Assembly (NCBI GenBank): GCA_014706295.1
Contig: JACSVZ010000011.1
Span: 2,254,663 to 2,318,662 of the forward strand
Direction: 5' to 3'
DNA: 64,000 nt
From: Lycocorax pyrrhopterus obiensis
Lineage: Eukaryota > Chordata > Aves > Passeriformes > Paradisaeidae
The position numbers were made by a program, and so were the translations under genes. Below the pieces are notes generated by a model. The model saw only the letters and a program-made list of their open reading frames with translations, did not search any database and was not told the DNA's origin. Each line of letters starts with the position of its first letter. The stretch's first letter is position 1. Shown here in pieces: positions 10,975 to 23,114 of the stretch.

Positions 10975-13900
10975 GGCTGAGGTTTGATTAGAGGTTGGTT
11001 TTAAAAGGTGGTGATTCCAGCAATTCAGGGGAACCCCCCTGAGTCCCCCCTGTGCTCCTTGCTTCCTACAGGAAGGTGTCCAGGTAAGAGCCCTGAACCT
11101 GTGGGTTAAAGAAAATGCTTCCTCCGTGATAAGCAAAGTGTTGAGGCTCTGATAATCCAACAGAGTGGATGGAAAACTTGAATATTCACTCTTGTTTATG
11201 CATTCTCTGAGTTTACCCAGAGTCTGACATGTAATTAATATTGTGCTTTGTATGAGTTTGTGTTGTTCTCCATCAGCATTCAATAAATTTTTAAAGGCAA
11301 ATCTTTCCTAATTGGCAGTAATGAGCCAGTAAAACTTATATTTGATTAAGAGAAGACAGAGACTCACAAGAGGTCCCCGTGCAGTTTAATCAGTAAAATT
11401 CTAGAAGAAGTTCATTGTTTCAGCTCTGAAACCTGGCACTGCCCCGTGGGCCGCCCTGGGTGCTAAATTTGATTGGTTTGGTTTCCTTCATGTCATTCCC
11501 CACAGTTAAAAACACTGTGCAGCTCTTCAGCTAACGGTGTTCAGGGGCAGAAACCCCACGTTTATAAAGCTGCAGGGGAGAGAATCTTCCAGGTAACTCA
11601 GCCAATGGAGTTATCACGGGCTCTTCTCACCAAAGGTCATTGTCAAGCTCTGCTTATGACTGGAAATTGTTTTGCAAAGAACAGTTTTAAACTTATGGAG
11701 CATTGTTAGACACCTCGATCTAACAAACTTTTCAAATCGTTCCTGAGTTCTCCAGGACAAGATTTAAAGCTGAGGTAAGTTTTGTGGCAGATCTGCACTT
11801 GTTAGCAAGTTCAAAACCCTGTTTGTTTATAAGGACTATGATATTAGATCACATGGACTGTGATTTAAATCAGCTGAGGTGGTGTTTGTATGGACCATGG
11901 GGATTTACTTCAGCTGAGGGTTTGCTGCAGGTGGCTGAAGATCCTTAGGTGAAAAGACGTTCTGGGGGGTGGAGTGGGGAGGAGGAAAAGCTTAACAGCT
12001 TTTAAAGTGGATGCCTTTTGGTAAATTCTGCTTTCTTTAGCCTGAAAATCTCAAATGTCATCTCTTCAGTCACGTGGGTGAAGAAAGGAGGGTTTGGCCT
12101 TCTGGTGCTTTGGAGAAATCCTGTATCTGCCTGAGCAAAAGTCCCCACCAGTGAGAAGGTAAGTCACCTCTGCTGTGGCTTCTTTCTGTACTGCCAGGGT
12201 CAAACCCAAACCAGAACCTCACATGGAAGACTGGGGCCTCACCCTGTAATTCTGGTTGAGCTTCATTCACAAAGCAGACATTGGCCATGTCATGCTCCAC
12301 TGGAAGGTTTGCAGAACAACTCAGAACCTTGTTCTTTACCTGCCCAGGTGGGGTCCATGAGCTCCTCTGCTGGGGTGACACACCTGGGAACAAGGTGGGA
12401 TGACTGGAGGGTCCTGCCCTCTTGTCCTGAATGAAAGCTCAGATTTAGAGTTTGCATCCCGTGGAAGCTGGTGAATAATGCCCAGTAAAGTTACACATCA
12501 GTTCCTGTGGGGAAAAGAAGGATAAGTAAGTGGTGGAAACCCAACACAAACTGGGTTTTATGGAGTCTTTCGGTATCTGAAATGTTCATGACATTTCTTC
12601 TTTGGGTTTTGAAAGCCTGGTTGTGATTAACTGCAGAACTGGCTCATTTTATAAAAACAATACAGTTGTGATAGGAAGCTTGAATCAATATTGACTCAAA
12701 GGAAGGTGACACTTAGAGGGAATAGAATATTTACCTTTTTACCTGCAGGCTTAAATACCTAATTTAGGAGTTCTCTCTCTTGTAATTCTTATGGCTCTAA
12801 GTTGAACTGTGTGAGTACTCTCTGTGTCAATCACCAACACCATTCCTTGCAATGGGAGCACTGTCAAGCAGCTGTTGTGTTTCTGTGATTCCTGATCTTT
12901 TTAATATTTCTCACACAGCAGAACCAGCATATCAGCAGTACATGTTGTGTTTTCCATGGTAATTGGGTACCGGAGGGGTAGAATTTATTTCAGTTTATAT
13001 GTGGAAATAACACATAGACAAAGAAATTTCAGGTTTGTCCTTCGCTCGCGGGTCAGGCAATATTGGCAGGGGTTTATTGGGTTCTTTGGTCTATAAATAC
13101 TCCTTAATCTATATGTCCTGCTGGCGTCACTGTGCCTGTGTCACCTTTCCATCCCAACGTGAGTTCATGGCTGCTAAATTTAGTGTTTGCAGCACAGGCG
13201 GCAAAGCTGCTGCGTGGGGCAAGGGAAGAGTTATTTTTAAGTGCTCTGAACACAAACAGTGACTTCTGGAGATTATGGAAACCAGGGGTTTTCAGGAGAG
13301 AAAAAGCCCCAAACAAACCAATGTTTACCAGTTCTAAGTCAACTTTTAGTTCTTCAAATCCGGGTTTCTACTGCTGCTGCTGAATGTTTGTGGGGATGAT
13401 CATAATGGTGGTGTCAAATTGGTAAAAGACATTTTATTTCTGGCAGAAACAATTAACCAGTGGTGTAAAATGTCTTGGGTAGCAAATCTGTGAATTCTCT
13501 GGGTTCTGTTCTGTGTGTTCTTGGCTCTGGCCTGTACAGAACAATAAAGCTGAAACACATCTCATATGAGAGAATGTCCAAAACCTATATAGGAGTGTGG
13601 CTCCAGTGCCAATAAAAAAATAAAATAAAATGCAGACTTTCCCTGAAAGTTTGCAAAAAAATTAAGCCATAATGGAGTAACGTCTCTTAGTTCATTGGAA
13701 ATTTTAAGAGTGATTATTCTATGGGCAACGTCTGAAAGTTCTTCATGAATTTAAGTTGTAATTATTGTACTTTTAAGTGTGGTCAGGATTGTGGAGATAG
13801 AAGGTTGTTCCTGACAGTATGATTAAATAAGGGACAAAATATGAAGTAGAAACAAAGGCCTTTTAACTCCCCACCCTGAATTGGGGTTTTCCAAGTCCTG

Positions 13901-15619
13901 CCAATGTCAGCTGTGGTAATTTGAAAGGTAACAGTTCACTTTGTAAAAGAATAGATTAGCTTAGAATGAATAAGAAAAGAGAGTGACCCTTTCCATAAAT
14001 CCTTAAGTTTTGACAAGTCAATAAATTCCGTACATTATTGGAAAAGTAAAGGTAATGTTGTGCAGCAACTCTCTTCAAATTCTGTCTGTAGAAAGACCAT
14101 AGCTTTGTATGCCTTTTGTTTGGGAATATGGAGTTGTTTGTGGAGTTGAAACCAGGAGCTCCTACTCTGAAGGAGTTCCAGTGTTTCACTTGGGTTTTTT
14201 TATTATTGCTTTGAATTAGAATGAAAATATAAATATCTCATACAAGAAAATATATAAACTACTTGAAAAAAAAAGGAGACTCTTCAAGCCAAACTTACTG
14301 AAGTACGTTTTGAAACACGCCGCATTGAACCATTGTGTTTTCTGCTTAGAAATGTTGACAAATTTGCTAATAAAAATGATTATGATGCATGATGTGGCTG
14401 ACCTGAGAGAGGAGGGGAGCAGCACCGGGCAGGGACACGCTGGGCAGGCAGCCTGCCTTCCCTGCCAGCCTGGCTCCCAGGCAGCCTTCCAAGCCAAGCT
14501 GCCAGCCCTCCAGCCAGCCCGCCTGCTTGTCACAAGTTTTAGTGGAATAAACATTCCCAGAGAACGTTTTGATCCAGAAAATCAGCAGTTTTTGATGGCA
14601 AATTGTTCATCAGAAGAGTTTTAGCCTGCTCTATTAAGAACATAAGTCTCTGAAATTGTTAGTCTTGAATAGAAGTGTTGCCAAACAATTGAATGTAATA
14701 GCCTTCACTGCCTGGAAGGCTCGCTCACTTTGTCTCTGTAATAGCTCTTGGTTTTCTTTTAACACCCCCTGGAAAGGAGTAAAAGTTAATTAAAGTGGGT
14801 ATTTTTCTGTGTTTGCAGTCTGTTGCCATTGAAACAAGTGTGGACAGGGTTCAATGAAGTGGAGTTCAGAGTTAGCTGAACTTGGAGGTGTCAGAAAACA
14901 GCTGTGTTGTGCAGCATGGATTATCAGCCTAATTAGTTTGGAGGAGGAAGAAAAATATACATTTCTTAAAAGTAAAAGTTGGAATATGTTTCATTGGTAG
15001 TCCTAACATTTTCAGTAGTAATTTATTTATAAAGCCATTGAACTAATTAAAATATTGTTCAGATCTGGGTGCAGCTGCCTCTGTTAGGACCTTTCTCTGT
15101 TGGCATGAGTGCAGAAGAGAGGGTCAGCGGGAATCAGGGAGCATCGCTTTTTGGGGTACATCCAGCCACATTTGCCAGATGATCCAAACCCAGCTCCTGG
15201 GTGTTCAGCTTTGAAGAGAAGGGACCTTTGCCAGCGTGGGCTGCGCTGTCCTGTGCAGCTCTGCAGGTCCTGGGGTGGTCCCTGTGTGAGGTGGTGCTGC
15301 CCTGTGGCCCCACAGTCCGGCCCTGGAGCAGGGGTGCAGGAGAGGTGGGTGCGGGATGTGCTGGGAGCAGCTCGAGGTGTGCCAGGTGTGTGAGGGAGCT
15401 CCTGGAAGCTGCTCCTGTGCAGTCCCAGCCCTGGGGTTGTGCTGCAGCACAAATTCCCTGCTTTCCCATGCCTCGGCCTCAAACACCAAGCTTGGTTTGC
15501 CAAGGGCTTCTGCCTGTCTTTGAATCACCAGTTTTCTACCCAAACTTCTTTTGCATTCTCGTTGTTTTCCTTTCTTCTCCGTTCCCATCCATGCCATTGT
15601 GGTGCCATCTGTTTTCTAG
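10975..15619. other. Unique noncoding DNA, no gene seen
   Basis: No gene is recognised. A GC-rich stretch at 14403-14530 in otherwise AT-rich DNA is described separately. A segment at about 12070-12159 sits between a plausible acceptor (CTTCAG) and a strong donor (GAAG/GTAAGTC), but every frame has a stop, so at most it could be a noncoding exon. Confidence 0.65.
14403..14530. repeat. GC-rich stretch with CCAGCC-type short repeats and a palindrome
   Basis: This stretch is rich in CAGCC/CCAGC words (degenerate tandem structure, about 14450-14523). It begins with a 15-bp palindrome, GGCAGGC-A-GCCTGCC (14443-14457). It stands out from AT-rich flanks. No gene signal accompanies it. Confidence 0.6.
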
Positions 15620-15711
15620 GTGGGGAAGATCCATTTCAGGCCACTTACACTGATGGCAGTGCCAAATTCACATTCATTGAAAACTCTTTCATGCAGAGGA
15701 AATTTGCATAA
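15620..15711 (+). other. Weak candidate terminal coding exon
   Basis: A pyrimidine-rich run followed by TTTTCTAG ends at 15619. From 15620 one frame stays open for about 30 codons to a TAA at 15709-15711, and the translation is well mixed in composition. A possible AATAAA lies at 16024-16029, about 310 bp after the stop. I recognise no protein family, and no partner donor exon is visible upstream. Chance is the simplest explanation. Confidence 0.1.
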
Positions 15712-17128
15712 GAATACTTGAAACCAAATTTTTGTCTAATCAACAGCAGTGAGGACTGGACTCACACCAGTGTGCTGGGTTCTGATGAACTGTTCTGTTG
15801 TGACTTTTCCTGTTATGAACCCCACTCAGAGAACAGAAATGCAGCAATAATAGCTAACATATCTACCTGAGTGATCTCTGTGTTTTGCCATTGCAGACAC
15901 TCACGTTTAAATGCCATTCGAAATTTTGATCAGGACATCAGCCACGCTAGATCTCAGTCGTAAAACCATCTGACAGATTTTGATGTAGAAAAAGACTTAA
16001 GAGAGTTTTATACTCTATTAAATAATAAACCCTCTTTCCCCTCCTTATGTATTCCTCTCCTTCACAAACTTTGATGTGTGACTTTGATTCGGTATCAAAA
16101 AAATACAGGACACTTCATTTTGGCATATTTTGAAAAATCTCATCAGTTTTCAGGGAACAAGATGCCCTTATCTGCTCAGCGTGTCTGAGACTGAAGACGA
16201 CTTCAATCAGACCTGGTTTTCATAGCGAAAAACTGTCACTGCCTTTCCTTCAGGACATCCTCTGACTCATCAGCACCTGAGAGGTTCAGATCCAGGAGAA
16301 AGGGGTAGAAAATAGGAATTCATAAACTCTTCAATGGGAGCACCCAGAACTTTGGGTCAGTTGGGCAAAGAGGAGGCGCTGAGGAGGATGAAGGTCAATG
16401 TGTTTTTACCATAAAAACCCTCACCGTTCATCTGCATGCAGAGGACACTGATGGGAGAGCAAGGCAGCTTGGTGTATGGGATTAAACTCCTTTCCTTTCC
16501 TACTCTCTCAGATTTGCTGTGGAAAATTCCATCCCAGAATTTTCCCTCTTCTCTGGGTCTCTGACAGGAAACAATTGCCATTCCAGTTCCATAAACATTC
16601 CATAGAGTGTCCAAGGGGCTCTGAAGGAGAATGAGCCCAGTGAAAATGAGAAGGTGCATCAGTGAAACCGCCAGAGACGGCAGCGTCGGAAAGCTCTGCT
16701 TTTCCTCCACAATGTCAGCTCCTAAGCTGCTCATGAGAAATCCCATTATGTAACCAAAAACTCTTTGTGAGGAAAGATTTCAGCATCATGGAGAGCCTGC
16801 TCCCCACAACAGAGGTGATGGACCAGACACTTCATCATTTCTTGTTATGCTGCTGGAGCAGCTTCTATCTGAGTTACACTTTACCTTGTTTGTTCCCCCT
16901 TTCTTAAGCTGCCATTGATTCAAAATGAAAAAGGGAAGAGAAATCAGGCAAAAGGGCTCCAAGGTTGTGTGTGTGTCTTTAAAGAGATTGTATTTACGTG
17001 GGTGAGTGTGAAATAGGGGGGTTCTGTTCCTTACATGTGGTTTTATTTAATATTGGAGAGACTGTTGAGTGGGAATGGCAAGAACTGCTTTGCTGCACTG
17101 CTCAAATCATGAGGCAGGGGCACGAGGT

Positions 17129-17180
17129 GGGAATTCCCTGTTCTTCCTACAGGAGGGAATTCCATGTTTTTCCTACAGGA
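17129..17180. repeat. 26-bp tandem duplication, two units
   Basis: Units 17129-17154 and 17155-17180 both begin GGGAATTCC and end TTCCTACAGGA; they differ at two positions. This is a simple local duplication. Confidence 0.85.
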
Positions 17181-17398
17181 AGGCAGATGCTGCTTTCAGA
17201 AGTAGAAACTTTCAGAAGGAAGATGTATTGACATTTCAATTATTACCCAGCTAAGCTCTCCTAGGGCAGCAAACAGCAGATATTATTTATAAACCTTTTA
17301 ATGGAAATAACTGGAGCCACTTCATTATTTCAATGAGCTCTTAAAATGTTGATGAGTAGTGTGGTGTTTTTACATAATAATACCATTAAAAATTATTG

Positions 17399-17426
17399 CT
17401 TTTGTGAGCATGCTTTTGTGAGCATG
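17399..17426. repeat. 14-bp tandem duplication (GCTTTTGTGAGCAT x2)
   Basis: Two exact head-to-tail copies, each containing the palindromic GAGCATGC region. The function is unknown. Confidence 0.85.
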
Positions 17427-17611
17427 CATTTATTTGGCATTGTTAAAACCATTTAACATTTTTCAGAAGTTCAGCGTCGGAACACAAGATAATGGGAAAG
17501 TTTTAAGCCTTATTGACATAAGAATAAAACCTTTAAGAAGTCATAAGGATAACAAACCCAAACCTACTTTGTTCAGGTGCCATTCAATTGAAATCAAATT
17601 CTTATCACAAG

Positions 17612-17677
17612 AATTAAAATTCCTATTATCCAAATAATTAAAACTCCTATTATCCAAATAATTAAAATTCCTATGAT
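17612..17677. repeat. 24-bp tandem repeat, about 2.75 units
   Basis: The units start at 17612, 17636 and 17660, each with AATTAAAAYTCCTAT followed by TATCCAAAT. The first two units differ by one base; the third is partial. This is an AT-rich minisatellite seed. Confidence 0.85.
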
Positions 17678-20600
17678 ATGAAGAATTTCCCTCAAAGATT
17701 TCCCACCAAAAGGAATATTGAGTGACTCAACCCTGAGCATCTTGAAGAGCATCTCTGGCTGGAAGTATTTGTGTGTCAATATTTAGCATTTGATAAGGAG
17801 AGCAAGAAATGGCTCAGTATTTTAATGACATGGGCTTGGCAAAGACATTGATTAATCTCTGCTCACGTGCAGATTTCAGACCACTTGAAAGGCCAGTCAA
17901 AGGGTTTTTTCTATAGTCATTTCAGAGGTCTGGGACCATGAGAAGATTTAGTGGTGACAACAGAAGCCAGGAATTAGTTGTATATTCTGTTTGAGCCATC
18001 TGCTATTGAAAGGAAGAGACCAGCAAAGCATGAATGGAAGAAGGGTTAAAAATCTGAATTTATAGCTATGTGAGATGCTCGAATATTCTTGGAGCTTTTG
18101 ACTTGAGGATGAGCATTTGTTGTTTTTGCGTTTGTGTATCTCTGTTTATCTATGTCCTTATCAGCTGGTCCAAGCTTTTGTAGGGCCCAACTTAATTCCA
18201 GATGTTTAGCAGAGCTAAGACTCTCCTGAACCAGCCAGCACCAGTTTAAGGAACAAATGTCTCCTTACATTTTGTGTGATACAAATTTTTGATCCCCTGT
18301 ATTTGTAGTCGGAGTTAGGATGACTTTAAAATAAAGAAATGATGCAGTTTAGGGTATTTTTCAGGACAGAATAATTTTCTTAACAGATATTGCTTTCATT
18401 TATTGCTTCATTTATTGTTATTCTTTGGTAATAGGAAAAAATAGAGCATCATAGGTAAAGGATTCACAATAACCTTGTGTACCAGCCTGTGCTGGTACCC
18501 CAGGACACGTGTAGGCAAGAATGTGACTCCTGTTGATCCAGATGTTCCACGTTGCCTCTTTCCTGGTTTCTGTGGTGCTTCTTTTGGAGGCACGATAGGC
18601 AGATCTGTTCCACAAGCATTGGCACATTGTTAGATGGCTGCTCTGCTTTTGTCAAAGTGGGGTAAAAATGCTTTAATTTACCTGTGAAACCACTCCGTGT
18701 TGCACTGAAACAAGGGGGATGAGGAAGGGTAACACCCCCAATCCTTTCTGCCCATGCTAGAATATGGATTTCCACAAAGAACAGTAGAAAAATCCTGGAA
18801 TTTACCTCATTTCTAAAAAAATGTTAGAAGTCCATTCTGTTCTGCAGGGCACAGTCCTTGAAAAAGCTCAGCGAGGACACAGTGGCATCAAATAAAGCGT
18901 TTTTGGTCTTTTGGGCTGTAACAGGATTAGCAAAATTAAAACTCACATGTATAAGTTGCTATTCTTCCTTTGTAGAGCATTTAATGCAAACTATTAGGAG
19001 CACAGAGAAATACAAGGTGAGAGGTGTGGAAAATAAGGCTGGCTTCTATTTGATTCCCAAAGAATGCCAAGGAGTTTCTCTAGAAAAGTGAATTTCAATT
19101 AAATCTCCTGAGATAATCCCCAGGGCTACAGTTTTGCTCCAAGTTGAGTTAGATGCTATTGTAAATTTGGAATAGATCCCAAAGACAGGATTATCCACTG
19201 ATATCCTTTCCTGCTGAGATGCACCCACAGTGCTGAGGCTCCATGTAGAGGATGGGATGTTTCCAGAATATGCTCCCTCACCAAAATTTATCACTGCCTT
19301 TTCCTCAGGATTTTAAATGCCTTGTTCCTGAGTGTCTGGACTTACCACAACACTGTGACAGAAGAGAAAATACCATCAAGAAAGCAAATAATTGTACCAG
19401 TGATGCTGTTATGCTTCAAGATTAGGTGATAAAAATGGAATTTACCTCTCATCCTAATAAAGTTTAGAAAATTTTCAGGAGCTGCTAAGATAAAATGTCA
19501 CTTATTGTTTATTTTTTCAAATGATCCATGTCTTAGATAAACATAGTCTTCAATGGAGGTTATTCAAGTTAGAAATGGATAAAAGCCTCAAGATAAATAA
19601 AAGCAGAATGCAGGCCTGGTATTTTGTCACTGAGCAGAATAGAATTAATTCAGATTTACCTGGTTAGTATGACAATGAGAATTAAAATTCAGATCAGTAT
19701 TAAGAGCAGTATTTAGCAATGTTCAGGTACTGTAAAGCTTCCATCTGTTCCAAGAGCTGTCTGAAGTTTCTCAGCAGTACCAAGTTATCCCCACGTAAGT
19801 GCGTATTAAAAATAAAGGCAGTCGGGTGTTTGCACGGCCACAGCTTGCACAGTGGAAGGAAAGAGCCAAAGGAATAAATGCCTCTTTGTTCCAACATTTT
19901 CTTTCAAAAGTGAACTTCTAGCTATACTTGTGCAGAGTTGTGCAGAACTGGAAGTATTGTGGAGCCCAGTCAATGCACAGTTGTTGAAACCCACTTTAAT
20001 ATCTTTAATATCTTTAACAGGGACTTTTGTACAGAGTGCAGGGCTTGTGTTCAAGACTAAATTTTTGCACTCACCCAGAATAGTGAATAGGCTGTTATTC
20101 TTTACTTTATTATCCTTATTATGCTGCTTTAATCACAGGATCCTGTCGGATGCGTTGTTGGGTTTGCAGTGTGAAGTGTGACCTTAGAACGCACAGGCTG
20201 CTGCTGTGCAGTCATTACAGAGCTGCGCACAAATAGACATTCCTGCTTTAATCCCTGTTTGAAGGTGGCTGTGGTGAAATCCCTGTTATACCAGGTATTA
20301 GTCTGAAAACAAATCTCTAAATAAAGTATCTACTCACTATCTAAGAATTATTGCTCTTTTTTTGGTGCTTGTTACTCATTATGTGTACGTAGAATAATGT
20401 CACATATCAAAGTGATGCTGAGCTTCACACAGCTCTGGGGAAGGCAGTGAGATCATTATTTCTGCTCTGCAGCTGGGCTTTGGAACTTGCAGACTAAAGC
20501 AGCCCCTTGCTTCTCTTTCCACCTGCTCTTTGGTGCATTCCCATGCAGTAGCAGTCCTTACCAAACGGGCCTTTGATTCACAAGTTCAGGGGACATAACT

Positions 20601-22787
20601 ATAAGTTATGCGGAGAAGAAAATGAAACGAATGAGAGTTGGTTTTTTTTTTTTCAAGTCAGAGCTGGAATTGTTTGTGCTACAGGTTCCACTCTGCCCTC
20701 AATCTAAAGCAAAATGTGTTGCTAAAATTTGGTTTTTGGTTTATGTAAGATGCAGCATCCTTCACACAGTGAAGCCACCATGAGCACGTTTCCTCTCACT
20801 GGTGATCCCTCGCATCATTTCTTCCCCTGTGGATTTTTTCTATTCACACCTTTTCCCTTTTCCTTCTTCTCAGTTGCATTTCTCATTTGATGGCTGAATT
20901 GGCCCCACCAGGCTTTAGCAAGTCCCTGTGTTTAATAAAACAACTGTCCCCGTCCTCCACCCAAAGCCCCTCCTATCCCAACACCAAAAGCTCTGCTTGA
21001 CTCGTCAGAGGAGGAAAATTTGTAAGGAATAAAAGATTGAGACTGCCTGCTTGGTGGGACTTTACTTAATTAACCTAATTGAAATTACAAGTGTTGCTAA
21101 TGAGACAAAAATAGGCCAACAAATAAATTATTTCCATTACATGTCATTTGAAAATAATTAACAAAAGATAAACATTAGGTTCAGTGACCAGATTTAGCCT
21201 CTAGTTCTCTGTGCTGCTCTTTAGCACGGGGGACTTTGTGATGTGTAAATGAAATTAGAAGCTGCAGCTCTGTAGCAGTGTAATGTGGCCTTCTATAAAT
21301 CCCTGGTAAGCTCTGACAGCGATATCCAGGTTAGTACACAGACCTTGAGTGAAAGAGAGGGATTTGCAGTACAGCCACAGGAGGGTGAGAATTTATTGAG
21401 CACTCCCTTAAAAAAAGGGGATGTTTACCAAAAAATGAGGACAAACATGTACATTATTTTGCAAATATTGCCTTGGTCTCTATAGCAAAAGTGCTTCTAT
21501 GGCTGCATGTGTGTGAATTTGCCTCTTCTGAAGAAATGAAATCTAAATACTTTTAAATTAATGGGCTCTAAAAGCATCAGGTGAAAACAGCTGTAGCAGA
21601 ACAGGGGCTCTGTGTTTGGAGCTTGCAGTCAGGTTTCTGTGCCATTAAATCACGGCTGTTTAGAGAGGAAAGTTTCAAATTGGCACCCTGGAGTCTGGGC
21701 CATGAGGAAAGTTCTGCACAGAAGATTAGTATGAACAATGACTGCAGGATTCAGCTTGAGTTTCTTTGGTTAATTTTGTAGCAGAGGGGAAGTTTAGTCC
21801 CTGTACAGTCAAAGGCCTTGCCAGGAAGAGAACTAACAAAACCATGTATTTTTACATTTTCTTTGAAACGTTCTATATAGAACATGAGATCTTCAGGCAA
21901 ATGAACTTTACATGTGCCTAAACTGCTTCAAAAGCCACTTCTAACTCTTTAAACCCCACCAAATAAATGTATTTTGTTACAGTGCAAGGTGGTTTTCAGA
22001 TTTGTCCTCAAAAGCTGAATTTTTCTACTAGATAGCAAAGACCATTCCTTCCTAATTTATCCCTTCTAAGTTCATCATTTGTGGTAGTGTCCATTTTTGG
22101 CTATAAGATTTAAGCCCCATGTTATGTTTATTTCGGAGCAATCAGTTTTAAGTCTTACAGTGGGAGGGGATAAAACCCCCCAGGCCAACCCACCTTCCCC
22201 CACAGCTCCTGTGGCCTGAGGGTACTGAAGGGGTCTCTGGGCTTGCTGGTGTCACCACAATTTTCTGGCTGGCATTTGACCATCTTATTCCAAGGATCTT
22301 CTTGTCTTCCTGGGGAATTTAGGTTATCCCAGGTCTGTGGGCAGACTGATTTAATAACGCCAGGAATAACTTATATTTTTGTTGTTGTTTATTTTGCTTC
22401 TTTGCTACGTTGGGGTCGGGGGGATGGTGCAGATGGCCACAGCCGCAGCTCTCTGATGCCTTTGCATCCTTTGAGAGCTCGGGATTCCAACGGGAGATTC
22501 CTGTACCTCCCTACCTGGACCTAAAGTCATCGTGTTGCTTAATTTGGTGCCACCGTGAGGGACAGCAGCCTTTAGAGCTTCCAGCTGAGGGCATCCTCTG
22601 CTCAATCTATATTTGCAATCTATGCATTTCTTCAGAGGTGTTTTTTTCCTGGGAAAGGAAACTATCCTGTGATCCTTGAACACAGGCAGGGATTGCTGTT
22701 CTCGCAGTGTGGCTTGGAGAAATTCCTGGGAGCGCTGCTGACAGAGCTGCTGAGCTGCTCTTGTGCTGTAGGAGCTGCCAGCAGACG

Positions 22788-22793
22788 CCTGTG
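22788..22793. repeat. Target-site duplication CCTGTG, left copy
   Basis: An exact 6-bp direct repeat with 23109-23114, flanking the LTR between them. Confidence 0.75.
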
Positions 22794-23108
22794 TGTCGTA
22801 CTCGGACACGAAAGAACCACGCAGACCCAGCTTAGTTCAGGACACAAAGAAGCCAGGAAAAGCCCCAGGCTGTTTATTTTACTTCATATATATATGTTCT
22901 TAGGAATGACTGTGAATTGGAGGATGAGGTTACCCCCTCTCCAACCACACTGGTCAGATGAAAAGGTCCATCAAACTTCTCCGCCTCAGGAGAAGGAATG
23001 AAAACAAAAAGGAACAATTAGCCAAACATAACTGTGTTTACAGAAAGTGCGTGAGAAACTTTATCACAGAAATGAAAACATCAAAAGACTGCAAATCTCA
23101 AGGTGACA
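22794..23108 (-). mobile_element. Solo ERV-type LTR, 315 bp, 6-bp TSD (ERVK-like)
   Basis: The element has canonical ends on the plus strand: TGTCGTAC at the left and GGTGACA at the right. It is flanked by exact CCTGTG repeats. Read on the minus strand, an ATATATATA TATA-like box (plus 22886-22894) is followed by an AATAAA signal (plus TTTATT, 22873-22878) and a U5-like tail ending in ACGACA. No retroviral coding sequence adjoins it, so it is a solo LTR. It shares TGTCG ends and the word GACACAAAG (22841-22849) at a similar offset with the LTR at 3785-4147, which suggests related families. The ends and duplication are direct observations; class II (ERVK-like) membership is inferred from the duplication length. 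Confidence 0.82.
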
Positions 23109-23114
23109 CCTGTG
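23109..23114. repeat. Target-site duplication CCTGTG, right copy
   Basis: An exact match to 22788-22793. Confidence 0.75.

Larger units (their letters stand above)
15712..22787. other. Unique noncoding DNA with small tandem duplications
   Basis: No gene is recognised. A 129-codon minus-strand frame at 16357-16746 has no family resemblance or splice context and is probably fortuitous. Three short tandem repeats at 17.1-17.7 kb are listed separately. The AT-rich block at about 21060-21190 is dense in TAATTA/TTAATTAA-like homeodomain cores and is a candidate conserved noncoding element. Confidence 0.65.

Noticed and set aside
16357..16746. 129-codon minus-strand frame with a hydrophobic segment
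   Set aside because: No family resemblance and no splice or promoter context; this length is expected by chance in 64 kb.
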